This document shows positions 1 through 9,821 of a stretch of 64,000 bases of DNA, piece by piece. The stretch spans positions 434,001 to 498,000 of the forward strand of contig NZ_VAWF01000001.1 of the NCBI RefSeq assembly GCF_005869845.1, in the 5' to 3' direction. The notes beneath the pieces are model-generated. The model searched no databases and was not told the DNA's origin. It saw only the letters and a program-made list of their open reading frames with translations. Positions within the stretch are counted from its first letter, which is position 1. Each line of letters begins with the position of its first letter. The stretch is from Fodinibius saliphilus. Its GTDB lineage: Bacteria > Bacteroidota > Rhodothermia > Balneolales > Balneolaceae. Position numbers and translations under genes: made by a program.

Positions 1-711
1 CGGGTTGCAATGCCTGTGGTAGATTCTGATGGTATCTTGGTAGGTATTGTTACAGTAGATGATGTTATTGATGTTGCCGAGGAAGAAACCACTGAGGACA
101 TGCAACTTATGGCCGGTATGGATGCGCTGGATGATTACTATTCTCAGACTTCTGTTTTTGAGATGGTCAAGAAACGCATTGGATGGCTTGCCTTTTTATT
201 TATTGGTCAGCTGTTTACCACTACAGCTATGGGAGCGTATGAAAGTGTAATTGCAAATGCCGTATTTTTATCTCTTTTTATTCCGATGATTATTTCCAGT
301 GGGGGGAACTCTGGTTCGCAGGCTGCTACGCTTATTATTCGTGCACTTTCTACCGATGATATTGATATGAACGAATGGCTAAAGGTATTGGGTCGCGAAC
401 TATTATCGGGTTTGATGTTGGGGGGGATTATGGCTGTCATTGGATTTTTTGTAATTCTCGGCTGGGGCTATATGATTAATGATGCTTTTACCCAAGAGCT
501 GGTACTCAGTGCCATGGTGGTAGGCCTAAGTCTTATAGGAGTGGTGTTGTGGGGTAATCTTAGTGGTTCAATGTTACCTTTTGTATTGTCAAAGATGGGG
601 TTGGACCCAGCGGTAACCTCGGCACCTTTTGTCTCAACACTTAGTGATGTCACAGGAATTATTATTTATTTTTCTATTGCGATTGCCTTACTTGAAGGCG
701 TAGTACTTTAA
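1..711 (+). CDS. mgtE: MgtE-type magnesium channel, C-terminal part (5' end outside window)
   Basis: The reading frame is open from the first base, so the gene starts upstream of the window. What remains is the end of a CBS domain (PVVDSDGILVGIVTVDDV), a linker helix, and a membrane domain of about five hydrophobic segments. The motif PMIISSGGNSGSQ followed by TLIIRAL is the family signature of the MgtE pore, where the conserved glycine/asparagine stretch lines the Mg2+ path. In the family, the cytosolic N and CBS domains gate the channel by sensing Mg2+. The gene ends 30 bp before thyA on the same strand, so co-transcription is possible but a functional link is not evident. No terminator is visible in the gap. 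Confidence 0.93.
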   Translation, partial: RVAMPVVDSDGILVGIVTVDDVIDVAEEETTEDMQLMAGMDALDDYYSQTSVFEMVKKRIGWLAFLFIGQLFTTTAMGAYESVIANAVFLSLFIPMIISSGGNSGSQAATLIIRALSTDDIDMNEWLKVLGRELLSGLMLGGIMAVIGFFVILGWGYMINDAFTQELVLSAMVVGLSLIGVVLWGNLSGSMLPFVLSKMGLDPAVTSAPFVSTLSDVTGIIIYFSIAIALLEGVVL

Positions 712-741
712 CAAAAAGATAAAACGTTAGAGAGCATACTC

Positions 742-1590
742 ATGAAACAGTATCTGGATTTAGTCAGCAATGTATTGGAACATGGCACAAAGAAGGAAAA
801 TCGTACAGGTATTGATACGATATCTAAGTTTTCTGAATTCTATAAAGTAGATCTTTCGGAAGGTTTTCCACTGTTAACTACAAAAAAAGTATATTTTAGA
901 TCGGTTATTCTCGAAATGTTATGGTATCTACGGGGCGAAGATCATATTCGTTGGTTACGGGATGAGAATGATTGCCATATTTGGGACGATTGGGCTAGTG
1001 ATGATGGGCATGTAGGCCCAATTTACCCAGTGTTGTGGCGACGTTTTCCCTATTATGAAGAAGAGGAAATTCGTTTTGAAGGAGATGCCTCACATATTTG
1101 CAAAACTATGTGTGTGAAGAAAGAGTTTGACCAGGTAGAGCGTGCTATCAAAATGCTTAAAGAAAACCCCCATAGCCGTCGTATTGTAGTGAGTGCATGG
1201 CATCCGGGTTTACTTAAGCAGATGGCATTGCCACCTTGCCATATCATGTATGTTTTCAATGTTACCAATGGTAAGTTAAACTGTCATCTGACACAGCGTT
1301 CTGGTGATATTGCGTTGGGAATTCCTTTTAACCTGGCCTGCTATTCTGCACTTACCATGGCTATTGCTAACGAGGTGGGGCTTGAATATGGAGAGTTTGC
1401 CCATACCATTGTTGATGCTCATATCTATGAAAATCACGTGGATGGATTAAAGGAGCAGCTCAAGCGCGAACCGCGTCCGCTACCTACCTTGGAAATTGCC
1501 GATAAACCGGTGGATGAACTCGAATTTGATGACTTTATACTAAAGGGATATGATCCCCATCCCGGAATTAAATTTGAGGTAGCAGTATGA
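742..1590 (+). CDS. thyA: Thymidylate synthase
   Basis: Makes dTMP from dUMP using methylene-tetrahydrofolate, in the cytoplasm. The length of 282 residues is slightly above the usual 264. The nucleophile is Cys166 in PPCHIMYVFNV. Also conserved are the arginine of QRSGD, the asparagine of PFNLACY, the HIY dUMP-binding pair, and the C-terminal DPHPGIKFEVAV. The loop that usually reads GPVYGxQWR is GPIYPVLWRRFP here. It is followed by an acidic stretch and extra residues (about 103-128), which explains the added length. The stop overlaps the start of folA (ATGA), a coupling that makes sense because TS oxidises the folate that DHFR reduces again. Confidence 0.95.
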   Translation: MKQYLDLVSNVLEHGTKKENRTGIDTISKFSEFYKVDLSEGFPLLTTKKVYFRSVILEMLWYLRGEDHIRWLRDENDCHIWDDWASDDGHVGPIYPVLWRRFPYYEEEEIRFEGDASHICKTMCVKKEFDQVERAIKMLKENPHSRRIVVSAWHPGLLKQMALPPCHIMYVFNVTNGKLNCHLTQRSGDIALGIPFNLACYSALTMAIANEVGLEYGEFAHTIVDAHIYENHVDGLKEQLKREPRPLPTLEIADKPVDELEFDDFILKGYDPHPGIKFEVAV

Positions 1591-2060
1591 CACTTGCTGC
1601 AATAGTAGCTCACGATCCAAACTTAGTAATTGGTAAAGATGGTGACCTTCCATGGCACTATTCTGAGGATCTAAAATATTTTAAACGCACTACGATGGGA
1701 CATCCCATGATCATGGGGCGGGTAGTTTTTGAAGAACTCGATGAAAAACCCTTACCGGGCCGTGAGAATATAATACTAAGTCGCTCAAGCGATTATGATC
1801 ATGTACCTACTTTTTCTTCGATAGAGGAGGCCTTGCAATATGTAAAAGATGAAGAGATAACATTTATCATAGGAGGGGGGAAGGTATATCGTCAGTTTAT
1901 GGATCGCATAGATAAACTGTTTGTCACTGAAATAAAGGAAACTTTTGAGGGTGATACCTATTTTCCGGAATATCGGGATGATATTGGTAGCACTTGGAAA
2001 GAAATTAAGCGCGAGGATAAACAGGAGCTCTCTTTTGTGGTGTATGAACGAATGAAATAA
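1587..2060 (+). CDS. folA: Dihydrofolate reductase
   Basis: Reduces dihydrofolate to tetrahydrofolate with NADPH, restoring the cofactor consumed by the upstream thymidylate synthase. The length of 157 residues is typical. The substrate-site segment LPWHYSEDLKYFKRTT carries the catalytic acid Asp28. MIMGRVVFEEL and FIIGGGKVYRQF are the two NADPH-binding stretches. The start ATG overlaps the thyA stop by 4 bp, indicating translational coupling. The gene ends 4 bp from the convergent stop of the HD hydrolase, with no terminator hairpin between them. Confidence 0.96.
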   Translation: MTLAAIVAHDPNLVIGKDGDLPWHYSEDLKYFKRTTMGHPMIMGRVVFEELDEKPLPGRENIILSRSSDYDHVPTFSSIEEALQYVKDEEITFIIGGGKVYRQFMDRIDKLFVTEIKETFEGDTYFPEYRDDIGSTWKEIKREDKQELSFVVYERMK

Positions 2061-2064
2061 AGAT

Positions 2065-3321
2065 TTATACGTTTATACTTTTCAGGTGAACCACATAGGG
2101 TTTTACTACCGGTTGTGTAAGAGCAATGATATTTTGTGTATCAGCTGCTTTAGAAAATTCTACTGCTTTGTCTTTTTCTTCGAGTATCCAGATGCCTTCA
2201 TTTTCATAGCGATAGGCCTCACTGTAGCTTTCATCAAAGCAGAAGTAATAGGAGGCTGAATCATTGTCATAAGGTAAGCCTTTTTCTTTCAGGGATTTCT
2301 GAGTTTTTGCTTTTACGTTCTTAACTAGTTTTTTAGTGGGCTTATTGTTTAAAAAAGTTGTTCGGAATAACGAACGCGCCTGGAAACGCTTACAAAGGTT
2401 TGCCAATATTGGATCATCGGAATGCTGCCAGTACTTAATACTTTGGAAAACATCATTGTCGTCGAGCTGTAGATACTTCTCTAGTACTGTTTTTGAAACT
2501 CCCTTCTTTGCACTGGGTTGGTTCTCTAAGAAAAATTGCAGTGCGGGAGAAGCGTGATATAGCTTCTTTCCTTTTGCAATGAGTGCACGAACACGCCTAA
2601 AGATATTGCGAATAAGAATATCAGCACTTAGTACTGTTTTATGCAGATACACTTGCATATACATCAGCCGACGGGCCAATATATAGTTCTCGATAGCATA
2701 AATTCCTTTTTTCTCAATCACAATATTGCCTTTATGTACCCGCATGGTTTTTAGGATACGTTCAATGCCCACCGACCCTTCATAAACCGAGGTAAAAACG
2801 CTATCCCTTTTAAGATAATCGAGTCGGTCGATATCAAGTTGAGATGAGATCAGCTGATTTAAAAATGGTTTTTTAGGGTATTGGTCAGTGAATATCTTTA
2901 TTGCCAGATCGAGTACCCCGTTCATCTCTTTGTTCAGATATTTCATCACAGCAAGGGTCATCTTTTCGTGGTGAAAATCTTCAATGAGATTGAATTCGAG
3001 CGTATGAGATAAAGGGCCGTGACCAACATCATGGAGCAGAACGGCAATTAGGGTGGCCTCGTATTCAGCAGGACTAATGGTTGTATCTTTCTCCCGGAGG
3101 TTATTTAATGTGCGTTGTGCCAACTCCATGGCACCAAGGGCATGAGAAAACCGAGAATGTTCAGCGGCAGGGAATACAAGATAACCGAGTCCCATCTGTT
3201 TAATACGCCGCAAGCGTTGTATATACGGGTGATCAATAAGATCGAGAATAATCCCTTTTGGAACGGTGATAAAACCGTGGATAGGATCGTTAAATATCTT
3301 GTATTGAGTACTTTTATCCAT
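2065..3321 (-). CDS. HD-domain phosphohydrolase (dGTPase-like, COG1078 type)
   Basis: A 418-residue protein of the HD superfamily related to dNTP triphosphohydrolases. The metal-binding residues are visible: His60 in RFSHALGAMELA, the pair His97-Asp98 in LLHDVGHGPLSH, and a later aspartate in DIDRLDYLKRD. The N-terminal segment KIFNDPIHGFITVP is typical of this subgroup. The substrate is not known from sequence; family members hydrolyse dNTPs or related phosphates. It converges on the thyA-folA pair with a 4 bp gap. That neighbourhood suits nucleotide-pool control, but the opposite orientation means they are not one operon. Confidence 0.85.
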   Translation of the reverse strand: MDKSTQYKIFNDPIHGFITVPKGIILDLIDHPYIQRLRRIKQMGLGYLVFPAAEHSRFSHALGAMELAQRTLNNLREKDTTISPAEYEATLIAVLLHDVGHGPLSHTLEFNLIEDFHHEKMTLAVMKYLNKEMNGVLDLAIKIFTDQYPKKPFLNQLISSQLDIDRLDYLKRDSVFTSVYEGSVGIERILKTMRVHKGNIVIEKKGIYAIENYILARRLMYMQVYLHKTVLSADILIRNIFRRVRALIAKGKKLYHASPALQFFLENQPSAKKGVSKTVLEKYLQLDDNDVFQSIKYWQHSDDPILANLCKRFQARSLFRTTFLNNKPTKKLVKNVKAKTQKSLKEKGLPYDNDSASYYFCFDESYSEAYRYENEGIWILEEKDKAVEFSKAADTQNIIALTQPVVKPYVVHLKSINV

Positions 3322-3376
3322 TGGAATACGTAATTAATTTGCTACACAATTGCCTCAAAGGTAACGAGTAGTACTG

Positions 3377-3823
3377 TTATTCAAAAAAGCTTTCCGGGAG
3401 GATATATTTCTTTTTATTGGGAATTTCAGGCAAGCGAGTAGGTCGCTGTTTCTTAAGGTCAAACCAAACACCATGAGCTGTTGCTACAGATGCAAGCTTC
3501 TTATCGTCGGCGGTATAAATGCCCTGGAAACTGGTAATGCTTGAGTTGCCTAATTTTTTAATACCCGATCCAATTAAAATATCAGCAGGATATTCTATGG
3601 GATTGATAAAGTCGATTTCAATATTTGCCAGCACAAAACTAAAGCCATGCTTAAGTTGTCCGGCAAGTTTGTTAACATCTTGGATAAAATTTATACGAGC
3701 TTCTTCGTAGTAGGTACTAAAAATAGCGTTGTTAACATGACTGAGGGGATCTAAATCCCTAAATCGAACTCTAACAGTAGTCCAGTGGGGGAAAAGGTTT
3801 TGATCGTAATCGGGTCGTACCAT
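3377..3823 (-). CDS. Acyl-CoA thioesterase, 4HBT hot-dog fold (YbgC/FadM-like)
   Basis: The protein has 148 residues. The active-site region near the N-terminus, RVRFRDLDPLSHVNNAIFSTYYEEAR, holds the Asp, His-Val-Asn and downstream Glu of the 4-hydroxybenzoyl-CoA thioesterase fold. These enzymes hydrolyse acyl-CoA thioesters in the cytoplasm; the chain-length preference cannot be read from sequence. It lies 55 bp upstream of the HD hydrolase on the same strand. The ATG at 3823 places the hot-dog fold about 12 residues in, as usual for the family. Confidence 0.86.
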   Translation of the reverse strand: MVRPDYDQNLFPHWTTVRVRFRDLDPLSHVNNAIFSTYYEEARINFIQDVNKLAGQLKHGFSFVLANIEIDFINPIEYPADILIGSGIKKLGNSSITSFQGIYTADDKKLASVATAHGVWFDLKKQRPTRLPEIPNKKKYILPESFFE

Positions 3824-4053
3824 GGATGTTATCTAGTTAAAAAAGTTAGCGGAGTTTATTCATATAAACTATGTAATTATGGCAAGTATTTGAGTAGGAA
3901 TTTAGCAAAATACGGTGCCATTTTATGAAATCTAAAGATGTGATCTTATATGGGTAAATCAAAAGCTGGAAATCAGTAAATTACATTTAGCTGAACAATA
4001 TTGAATCCTTATATTCACAAACTTAATATCAGAAACTAATTTAATTTGATCCT

Positions 4054-5133
4054 ATGTTTGATTCTGCTGAAAAAGAATTTTTAGAAGAGCTTTTAATTAC
4101 CCCAAGTCCAACCGGCTTTGAGTCTGCTGGACAAAAAGTGTGGAAAGGTTATGTAGAGCAATTCGCCGATAAGGTGCAAGCTGATGCTTATGGGTCAGCA
4201 ACGGCTCAATTGGAGACTAGCTTTGATGTTATAACGGTAATGATTGAAGCTCACTGCGATGAGATTGGCATGATTGTTCAGCATATTACTGACAAAGGAT
4301 TTATTTATATAAACAAGTTGGGGGGCAGTGATTCAACTATTGCTCGGGCCAAACAGGTAAACATACATACCAAAGATGGTATTGTATCTGGTGTAACGGG
4401 GAATACTGCTATTCATTTACAGGATAAAAAGAATGGAGGGGGCAAAGAGCCTGCCTGGAAAGATATATATGTTGATATAGGAGCTTCAAGTAAAGAAGAG
4501 GCTCTGCAGATGGTACAAGTTGGAGATCCTATCACTTATGCAGATGAGCATGATTACCTTACCGAAAATATTTTAACCGGCAGGGCACTGGATAACCGCA
4601 TCGGTGGATTTATCATTGCTCAAGTGCTTAAGAATTTAAATGAGCAGAGAGAAGATCTTTCTGTGAATGTTGTTGCTCTTAACTCAGTACAAGAAGAAGT
4701 AGGGGGCTATGGAGCTCGTATGATGAGCTACAGGGTAAACCCAGACTTGGCTTTAGTAACAGATGTAACACACGCTACAGATACGCCCGGTATAGACCAT
4801 AAAGAACATGGGTTTGTTAAATTGGGAGAGGGACCGTCAATACAGCACGGCGGTGCAAACCATCCCAAAATTGTGGAATTTGTAGAGCAAGTATCCGATG
4901 AAAATGAAATCGGGATACAGCATGAAGCAACCAGTGTTCGTACGGGTACCGATACCGACAGTATATTTTATCAAAAAACGGGTATTCCGAGCGCACTTAT
5001 TTCACTACCCCTGCGATATATGCACTCCCCTGTTGAGACAGCATCAATGAAAGATGTTGAATCTGTTGTTAATCTGATGACAGAGTCAATATTAGCTCTA
5101 GATCCGGATCAAACATTCCATGTTTTGAAATGA
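4054..5133 (+). CDS. M42-family metallo-aminopeptidase
   Basis: A 359-residue enzyme of the M42 (glutamyl aminopeptidase/FrvX/tetrahedral peptidase) family, which trims peptides in the cytoplasm using two metal ions. Metal ligands and catalytic residues are visible in order: the His and Asp in IEAHCDEIGMIV, the bridging Asp in GRALDNRIGGF, the catalytic and metal-binding Glu pair in NSVQEEVGGYG, Asp in VTDVTHATD, and the last His in LRYMHSPVE. Family members assemble as dodecamers. The gene stands alone, 230 bp from the divergent thioesterase, and is followed by a clear terminator. Confidence 0.92.
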   Translation: MFDSAEKEFLEELLITPSPTGFESAGQKVWKGYVEQFADKVQADAYGSATAQLETSFDVITVMIEAHCDEIGMIVQHITDKGFIYINKLGGSDSTIARAKQVNIHTKDGIVSGVTGNTAIHLQDKKNGGGKEPAWKDIYVDIGASSKEEALQMVQVGDPITYADEHDYLTENILTGRALDNRIGGFIIAQVLKNLNEQREDLSVNVVALNSVQEEVGGYGARMMSYRVNPDLALVTDVTHATDTPGIDHKEHGFVKLGEGPSIQHGGANHPKIVEFVEQVSDENEIGIQHEATSVRTGTDTDSIFYQKTGIPSALISLPLRYMHSPVETASMKDVESVVNLMTESILALDPDQTFHVLK

Positions 5134-5241
5134 TGTATTACTGACACGAAGCTATGCCTCAATTTGATAGATTAACCCCAACTTGATTTAAATAGTTAGA
5201 AAATAAATCGATCTGCGAAATGGAATAGGAAGGTATGCTCT

Positions 5242-5274
5242 AAAGGCTTGTTCATTATGAGCAAGCCTTTTTTT
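5242..5274 (+). terminator. Rho-independent terminator after the M42 peptidase gene
   Basis: A 12-bp stem (5242-5253 with 5259-5270, one G-U pair) encloses a 5-base ATTAT loop and runs into eight consecutive T (5267-5274). The rest of the 5134-5460 gap is AT-rich, and I see no gene or further signal in it. Confidence 0.85.
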
Positions 5275-5460
5275 AAATAACAAATCTGGTAGAGCTGCTG
5301 AATTATTCTAACCAAATAATGAAAAAAAACTCACTGTTTAAAGTTAGACTTTTGTGTTCTCTTTGCAACCATTCTAATTTGAGCGAGAACCAATTTTTAA
5401 TACATGAAGTAATATCAAATATTTACTAATTACTTTATAGTATTTAGTGAATATTTCTGG

Positions 5461-6384
5461 TTAAGAAACGGCCTTATTAATTCGATTGGTTAAGGCAGGA
5501 ATAAGTTCGTTTTTTTGTGTTTCACTAAGTGGCTCAACAGCAATAGATGTAAACCCTTCATGATCAGCTTGACGAAATCGGTCGTATAACTCGTGGGCCA
5601 TCTGCTTATAATCACCTGCATAATGCACAATATTATCCGCTTTGATGTTGTCATATTTTTGATGCAGTAAATAGAGGGTATCTTGATTGTTTATATCTCC
5701 TTTTAGCCAATGTACAGTAGCATGGGGGGAATAATGGGTATATTTAATACCTGGGCTTTTGGGGTTTTGCTCCTTTGAAGATTCGTTATTAGTAATAATT
5801 CTTTTATTAACTATGGACTCAATTTGTTTAGCACTTATCGCTCCAGGCCTGTAAATACAAAAGGGTTCTGATGAAACGTCGAGAACGGTAGATTCTAAAC
5901 CAATGTCGGTTTCACCGGCAGCAATTACAGGGAAATCATCCCCAAAATCTTCTTTCACGTGCTCTGGCTTAGTGGGGCTTGGTTTACCTGATGAGTTTGC
6001 ACTGGGCGCTACTAGCGGTCCTACTTGTTCAATAAGTTCTTGTGAAATAGGATGTTGAGGCCATCGTAAGGCAACGGTACTTAATCCGCCAGTGAGCAGA
6101 TCTAATACCTCCGGCTTTTTGGGAAAAATAAGAGTAAGTGGACCAGGCCAAAAATGCGCCATTAGTTTTTCCGCAGCAGCAGGAACTGTTTCAGCAAAAG
6201 AATCTACTGTTTTTCTATGAGCGATATGAACTATTAGCGGATTATCAGCAGGACGTGCCTTTTGATCAAAGACTTTTTGAATAGCGGTAGGGTTCCAGGC
6301 ATCGGCACCCAAACCATAGACCGTTTCTGTGGGGAAGGCTACAAGATCCCCTCTGTTTAATATGTTGATAAATCGATTAAGCAA
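5461..6384 (-). CDS. Threonylcarbamoyl-AMP synthase (Sua5 type, two-domain)
   Basis: Makes threonylcarbamoyl-AMP from threonine, bicarbonate and ATP for the t6A modification at tRNA position 37. Residues 1-190 form the YrdC domain (LVAFPTETVYGLGADAW, then ARPADNPLIVHI, then VAPSANSSGKPSPT). The remaining 110 residues form the C-terminal Sua5 domain, introduced by SPGIKYTHYSPHA, the linker that closes over the active site. The start is a TTG inside the last codons of mfd (8 bp overlap), with an AAAGAGG ribosome site six bases upstream. Translation is therefore likely coupled to mfd. The long form (307 residues) is Sua5 rather than the short TsaC. Confidence 0.92.
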   Translation of the reverse strand: MLNRFINILNRGDLVAFPTETVYGLGADAWNPTAIQKVFDQKARPADNPLIVHIAHRKTVDSFAETVPAAAEKLMAHFWPGPLTLIFPKKPEVLDLLTGGLSTVALRWPQHPISQELIEQVGPLVAPSANSSGKPSPTKPEHVKEDFGDDFPVIAAGETDIGLESTVLDVSSEPFCIYRPGAISAKQIESIVNKRIITNNESSKEQNPKSPGIKYTHYSPHATVHWLKGDINNQDTLYLLHQKYDNIKADNIVHYAGDYKQMAHELYDRFRQADHEGFTSIAVEPLSETQKNELIPALTNRINKAVS

Positions 6385-9300
6385 AGCTAACCTCTTTTAT
6401 TTCTGAAGCAGTAAATTTACTTAAAAATTCAGCGGCGGCTTCAAGATCGGGAATCTCCGTAATAACAAAACGCACACGATCATCTTTTTGGATAACTTCA
6501 AATCGTCCTTCAGCCTTTTCCTGTAATCTTTTCAGCAGTGTCTGGAATCGATTCCCATAAAATTCATTACCCAGCTCAGAGTCGTGTTTTGGGCAGCTTA
6601 GCCACATGCGATTTGAACGAATTCGTACTTTAGTCATAAGTAATTGCGATGCATATAGTTTTATAACTGTGGAGGTGATAAGGTTTTGAGTAGCATCGGT
6701 AACTGGACCAAAGCGATCTTCTACTTCTTCTTTCCAATCTTTAATCTCTTCAAGAGATTCTGCGCCAGAGAGTTTTCTATATAGGTTAAGCCGTTCAACA
6801 TTATCGGAAACATAATCTTTATCAAGTAGGGCAGGATGGTCAAATTCAACTTGGGTTTCTGGAAGTTCCATCTCTACTTCCACGTCATCAAATACATCGC
6901 TAAATTCTTGTTCTTTAAGTTCCCTTACAGCATCATTGAGTATCTTTTGATATAAGTCGAAACCTAAATCATTAATATAACCACTTTGTTCGGCTCCCAG
7001 GATATCACCAGCACCTCGAATATCGAGGTCACGCATTGCGATATTAAAGCCCGACCCAAGATCCGAAAATTCCTCGAGAGCGAGCAAGCGTTTTCTAGCC
7101 TCATCGGTTAATGATTTAATATCAGGAGTGATAAGGTAACAAAACGCTTTTCGGTTTGATCTCCCAACACGTCCTCGCAGCTGATGGAGTTCTGCCAACC
7201 CAAATCGATCAGCGCGATTGATAATCATAGTATTAGCATTGGAGATATCGATACCATTTTCCACAATGTTCGTGGAAAGGAGTACATCAAATTTATGATC
7301 GTAAAAGTCTTCTATAATCTTTTCAAGTTTACTGGAACTCATCTGGCCGTGTGCATGGCGGACCCGAATATCGGGTACCAACTGACGTACCATATTTGCT
7401 ACGGCCTCTATATTTTTCACTCTATTATGGATGAAAAATACTTGCCCACCCCGAGAAACTTCCTGCATCAGGGCATCCCGTATCAAGTCTTCATCAAAGC
7501 TGTGAATTTCTGTTTGCACCGGCTGACGGTTGGGCGGAGGGGTATTAATAATGCTAAGGTCGCGAGCGCCCATCAGAGAGAATTGAAGCGTTCTGGGAAT
7601 AGGAGTAGCTGTAAGAGTAAGAACATCTACTGTGGCCCGATACTCTTTGAGCTTTTCTTTTGTTTTGACGCCAAAGCGTTGTTCTTCATCTACAATAAGT
7701 AACCCCAGGTCTTCAAATTCAACATCCTTCGATGTGAGGCGGTGGGTACCTACCAAAATATCTACTTTGCCTTGATTAAGACGCTTAAGAGTCTCTTTTT
7801 GCTCTTTGCGGCTTCGAAATCGTGATATTACATCAACCGTGACGGGAAAATCCTTCATCCGCTTAGCAAATGTTTTGTAATGTTGGTCAGCCAATATCGT
7901 GGTTGGTACCAGTACAGCTACTTGTTTGTGGTCCATTACTGCTTTAAATGCCGCTCGTACAGCAACTTCTGTTTTACCAAAACCAACATCTCCACATACG
8001 AGTCGGTCCATGGGGGTATTGGTTTGCATATCTTCCTTAACGGCTTCAATAGTATCCCGTTGATCTGGAGTTTCTTCAAATTCAAAACGGGCCTCCATTT
8101 CGGTTTGCCATGAATTATCAGGGGAAAACTCAAAGGCATCTTGTGATTTCCGTTTTGCATAAAGCTTAATAAGGTCTCGGGCAATATCCTTAACCTTCTT
8201 TTTGGTCTCAGCCTTTTTACGAGCCCAGCGTCCGGAACCCAATTTATCTATTCTTGGTTTGGTCCCTTCTTTACTGGAATATTTCTGTATTTTATGAAGG
8301 TTAGATACATTGACATATAGCGTAGAATTTTCTTGGTAGTGAAGGACAACTGATTCTTGCTCTACGCCCCGGACCTCAATTTTTTTGAAGCCTCTAAAAG
8401 TTCCGATGCCATAGTCAACATGAACTACAAAATCTCCTACGTTAAGATCCCGAAGCTCTTTAACAGAAATACTGTTTTTTGTACGTCTTTTCCTGGTTTT
8501 AGGACGATGGTAGCGGTTAAAAATTTGATGGTCTGTATATACGGCCAGTCCTTGTTCATTTAGGATAAAACCTTCATGAATGGTTTCAACCGAAAGGTGA
8601 TAGCGAAGATTTTCGGAAGGTTCTCCAAGCAGTTCTTCAAAACGATCGCGTTGCCCTTCATTGTCACACAGAATATAGGTATCAAAACTTTGTTTGCTCA
8701 AGCTTTCGATATCATCACGCAAGAGTTTGATACTGCCATTGAAATCTGGTTGGGGACTGGCATCGAGGCGAAACTCCCAGTCAACTTCTTCCTCTTCAGA
8801 AAAGCCGCCAAGGAAAATACGGGAATGTCCTTCTATGTCCTTTTTTAACTTATTCTTATCTACATAAAGGTGTTCGGGAGTTAGGTCTTCGTCGGAAGCT
8901 TTTTCATCATAGGCCTTCTCTGCTTTTTCGTAACGATCCTCAATATCTCCTTTAATAAGGGATTGGTTTGCCAAGAGGATAATAGCATCGTCATCGAAGT
9001 GGGAGAGTAGGCTGTGTTTATTATCTTGGCTGAGCCCGGAAGCATCAGGTACGAAACGGGCAGTATCCAAAAAAGAGACAGAACGTTGAGAGTCAGGGTC
9101 GAACTCCCTAATAGATTCTATTTCATCACCAAAAAATTCAAGGCGGATGGGGTAGTCTCCCGAGTAGGGATAGATATCCAAAATACCACCGCGATGAGCA
9201 AATTCACCGGGGTGATCTACAAATTTCACAGGTTGATACTCCTGATCTACCAGCTCTTCTTTTAATTGTTGCATATCGACGGCATCTCCCTTTTTGATGG

Positions 9301-9721
9301 TAATAGAAGCTTTAGAAAAGTTTTCAGGAGAAACGATTTTCTCGAAAATTGCCGGAGCAGAGGTAACCACAACCGATTTATCACCCGTATCAATATTTTC
9401 TAATACCTCAGAACGCAGTACAACAGGAGTACTATCAGTAATTTGCTGGGCATCATAGGGATGATGTCCTGTAGGCGGGAAGTAGCTAGCTTGCTCTAAC
9501 CCCAAGGTATCAAGGTCTCCCTTCATAAATTCTGCCGACTCGGTATCAGGATAAATGACTACCAGCTTATCATACTTTTGCGCCAGTTTTGCAACCAGGA
9601 GAGAAGGAGTAGAACCCACAAAGTGATTTAGAAATATCGCATTTTGTTGGTTAATATGCTTATATAGATCTCGCCATGGAAGTTGGCTGGAAAATGTTTT
9701 TAGAACCGACTGTAAAGCCAT
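6377..9721 (-). CDS. mfd: Transcription-repair coupling factor Mfd
   Basis: An ATP-driven translocase that removes RNA polymerase stalled at DNA lesions and recruits UvrA. It has 1114 residues, the usual size. Domains in order are: a UvrB-homology region (to about 330), the RNA-polymerase-interacting CarD-like domain ([18 protein letters not shown]..., about 425-500), the RecG-like helicase with Walker A in [18 protein letters not shown] and the DEEQ box in [11 protein letters not shown], the second RecA lobe with [17 protein letters not shown], the TRG motif region, and the C-terminal UvrA-masking domain. The gene is the first of a two-gene unit with sua5. The 100-bp upstream gap separates it from the end of the bat genes. 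Confidence 0.97.
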   Translation of the reverse strand: MALQSVLKTFSSQLPWRDLYKHINQQNAIFLNHFVGSTPSLLVAKLAQKYDKLVVIYPDTESAEFMKGDLDTLGLEQASYFPPTGHHPYDAQQITDSTPVVLRSEVLENIDTGDKSVVVTSAPAIFEKIVSPENFSKASITIKKGDAVDMQQLKEELVDQEYQPVKFVDHPGEFAHRGGILDIYPYSGDYPIRLEFFGDEIESIREFDPDSQRSVSFLDTARFVPDASGLSQDNKHSLLSHFDDDAIILLANQSLIKGDIEDRYEKAEKAYDEKASDEDLTPEHLYVDKNKLKKDIEGHSRIFLGGFSEEEEVDWEFRLDASPQPDFNGSIKLLRDDIESLSKQSFDTYILCDNEGQRDRFEELLGEPSENLRYHLSVETIHEGFILNEQGLAVYTDHQIFNRYHRPKTRKRRTKNSISVKELRDLNVGDFVVHVDYGIGTFRGFKKIEVRGVEQESVVLHYQENSTLYVNVSNLHKIQKYSSKEGTKPRIDKLGSGRWARKKAETKKKVKDIARDLIKLYAKRKSQDAFEFSPDNSWQTEMEARFEFEETPDQRDTIEAVKEDMQTNTPMDRLVCGDVGFGKTEVAVRAAFKAVMDHKQVAVLVPTTILADQHYKTFAKRMKDFPVTVDVISRFRSRKEQKETLKRLNQGKVDILVGTHRLTSKDVEFEDLGLLIVDEEQRFGVKTKEKLKEYRATVDVLTLTATPIPRTLQFSLMGARDLSIINTPPPNRQPVQTEIHSFDEDLIRDALMQEVSRGGQVFFIHNRVKNIEAVANMVRQLVPDIRVRHAHGQMSSSKLEKIIEDFYDHKFDVLLSTNIVENGIDISNANTMIINRADRFGLAELHQLRGRVGRSNRKAFCYLITPDIKSLTDEARKRLLALEEFSDLGSGFNIAMRDLDIRGAGDILGAEQSGYINDLGFDLYQKILNDAVRELKEQEFSDVFDDVEVEMELPETQVEFDHPALLDKDYVSDNVERLNLYRKLSGAESLEEIKDWKEEVEDRFGPVTDATQNLITSTVIKLYASQLLMTKVRIRSNRMWLSCPKHDSELGNEFYGNRFQTLLKRLQEKAEGRFEVIQKDDRVRFVITEIPDLEAAAEFLSKFTASEIKEVSFA

Positions 9722-9821
9722 GAAAAAGTAGGAGGTTAATAATTGGAACTCTTAGAAATGCATATAACAAAAATAAGCATTTAAACAGTTCTTTTATAGA
9801 GCTGTAAATGCATGTCCATTA

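Noticed and set aside
7184-7702. A 172-codon plus-strand ORF
   Set aside because: It lies fully antisense to the conserved helicase core of mfd. Its composition (His, Phe, Ile and Asn rich) looks like a mirrored coding strand.
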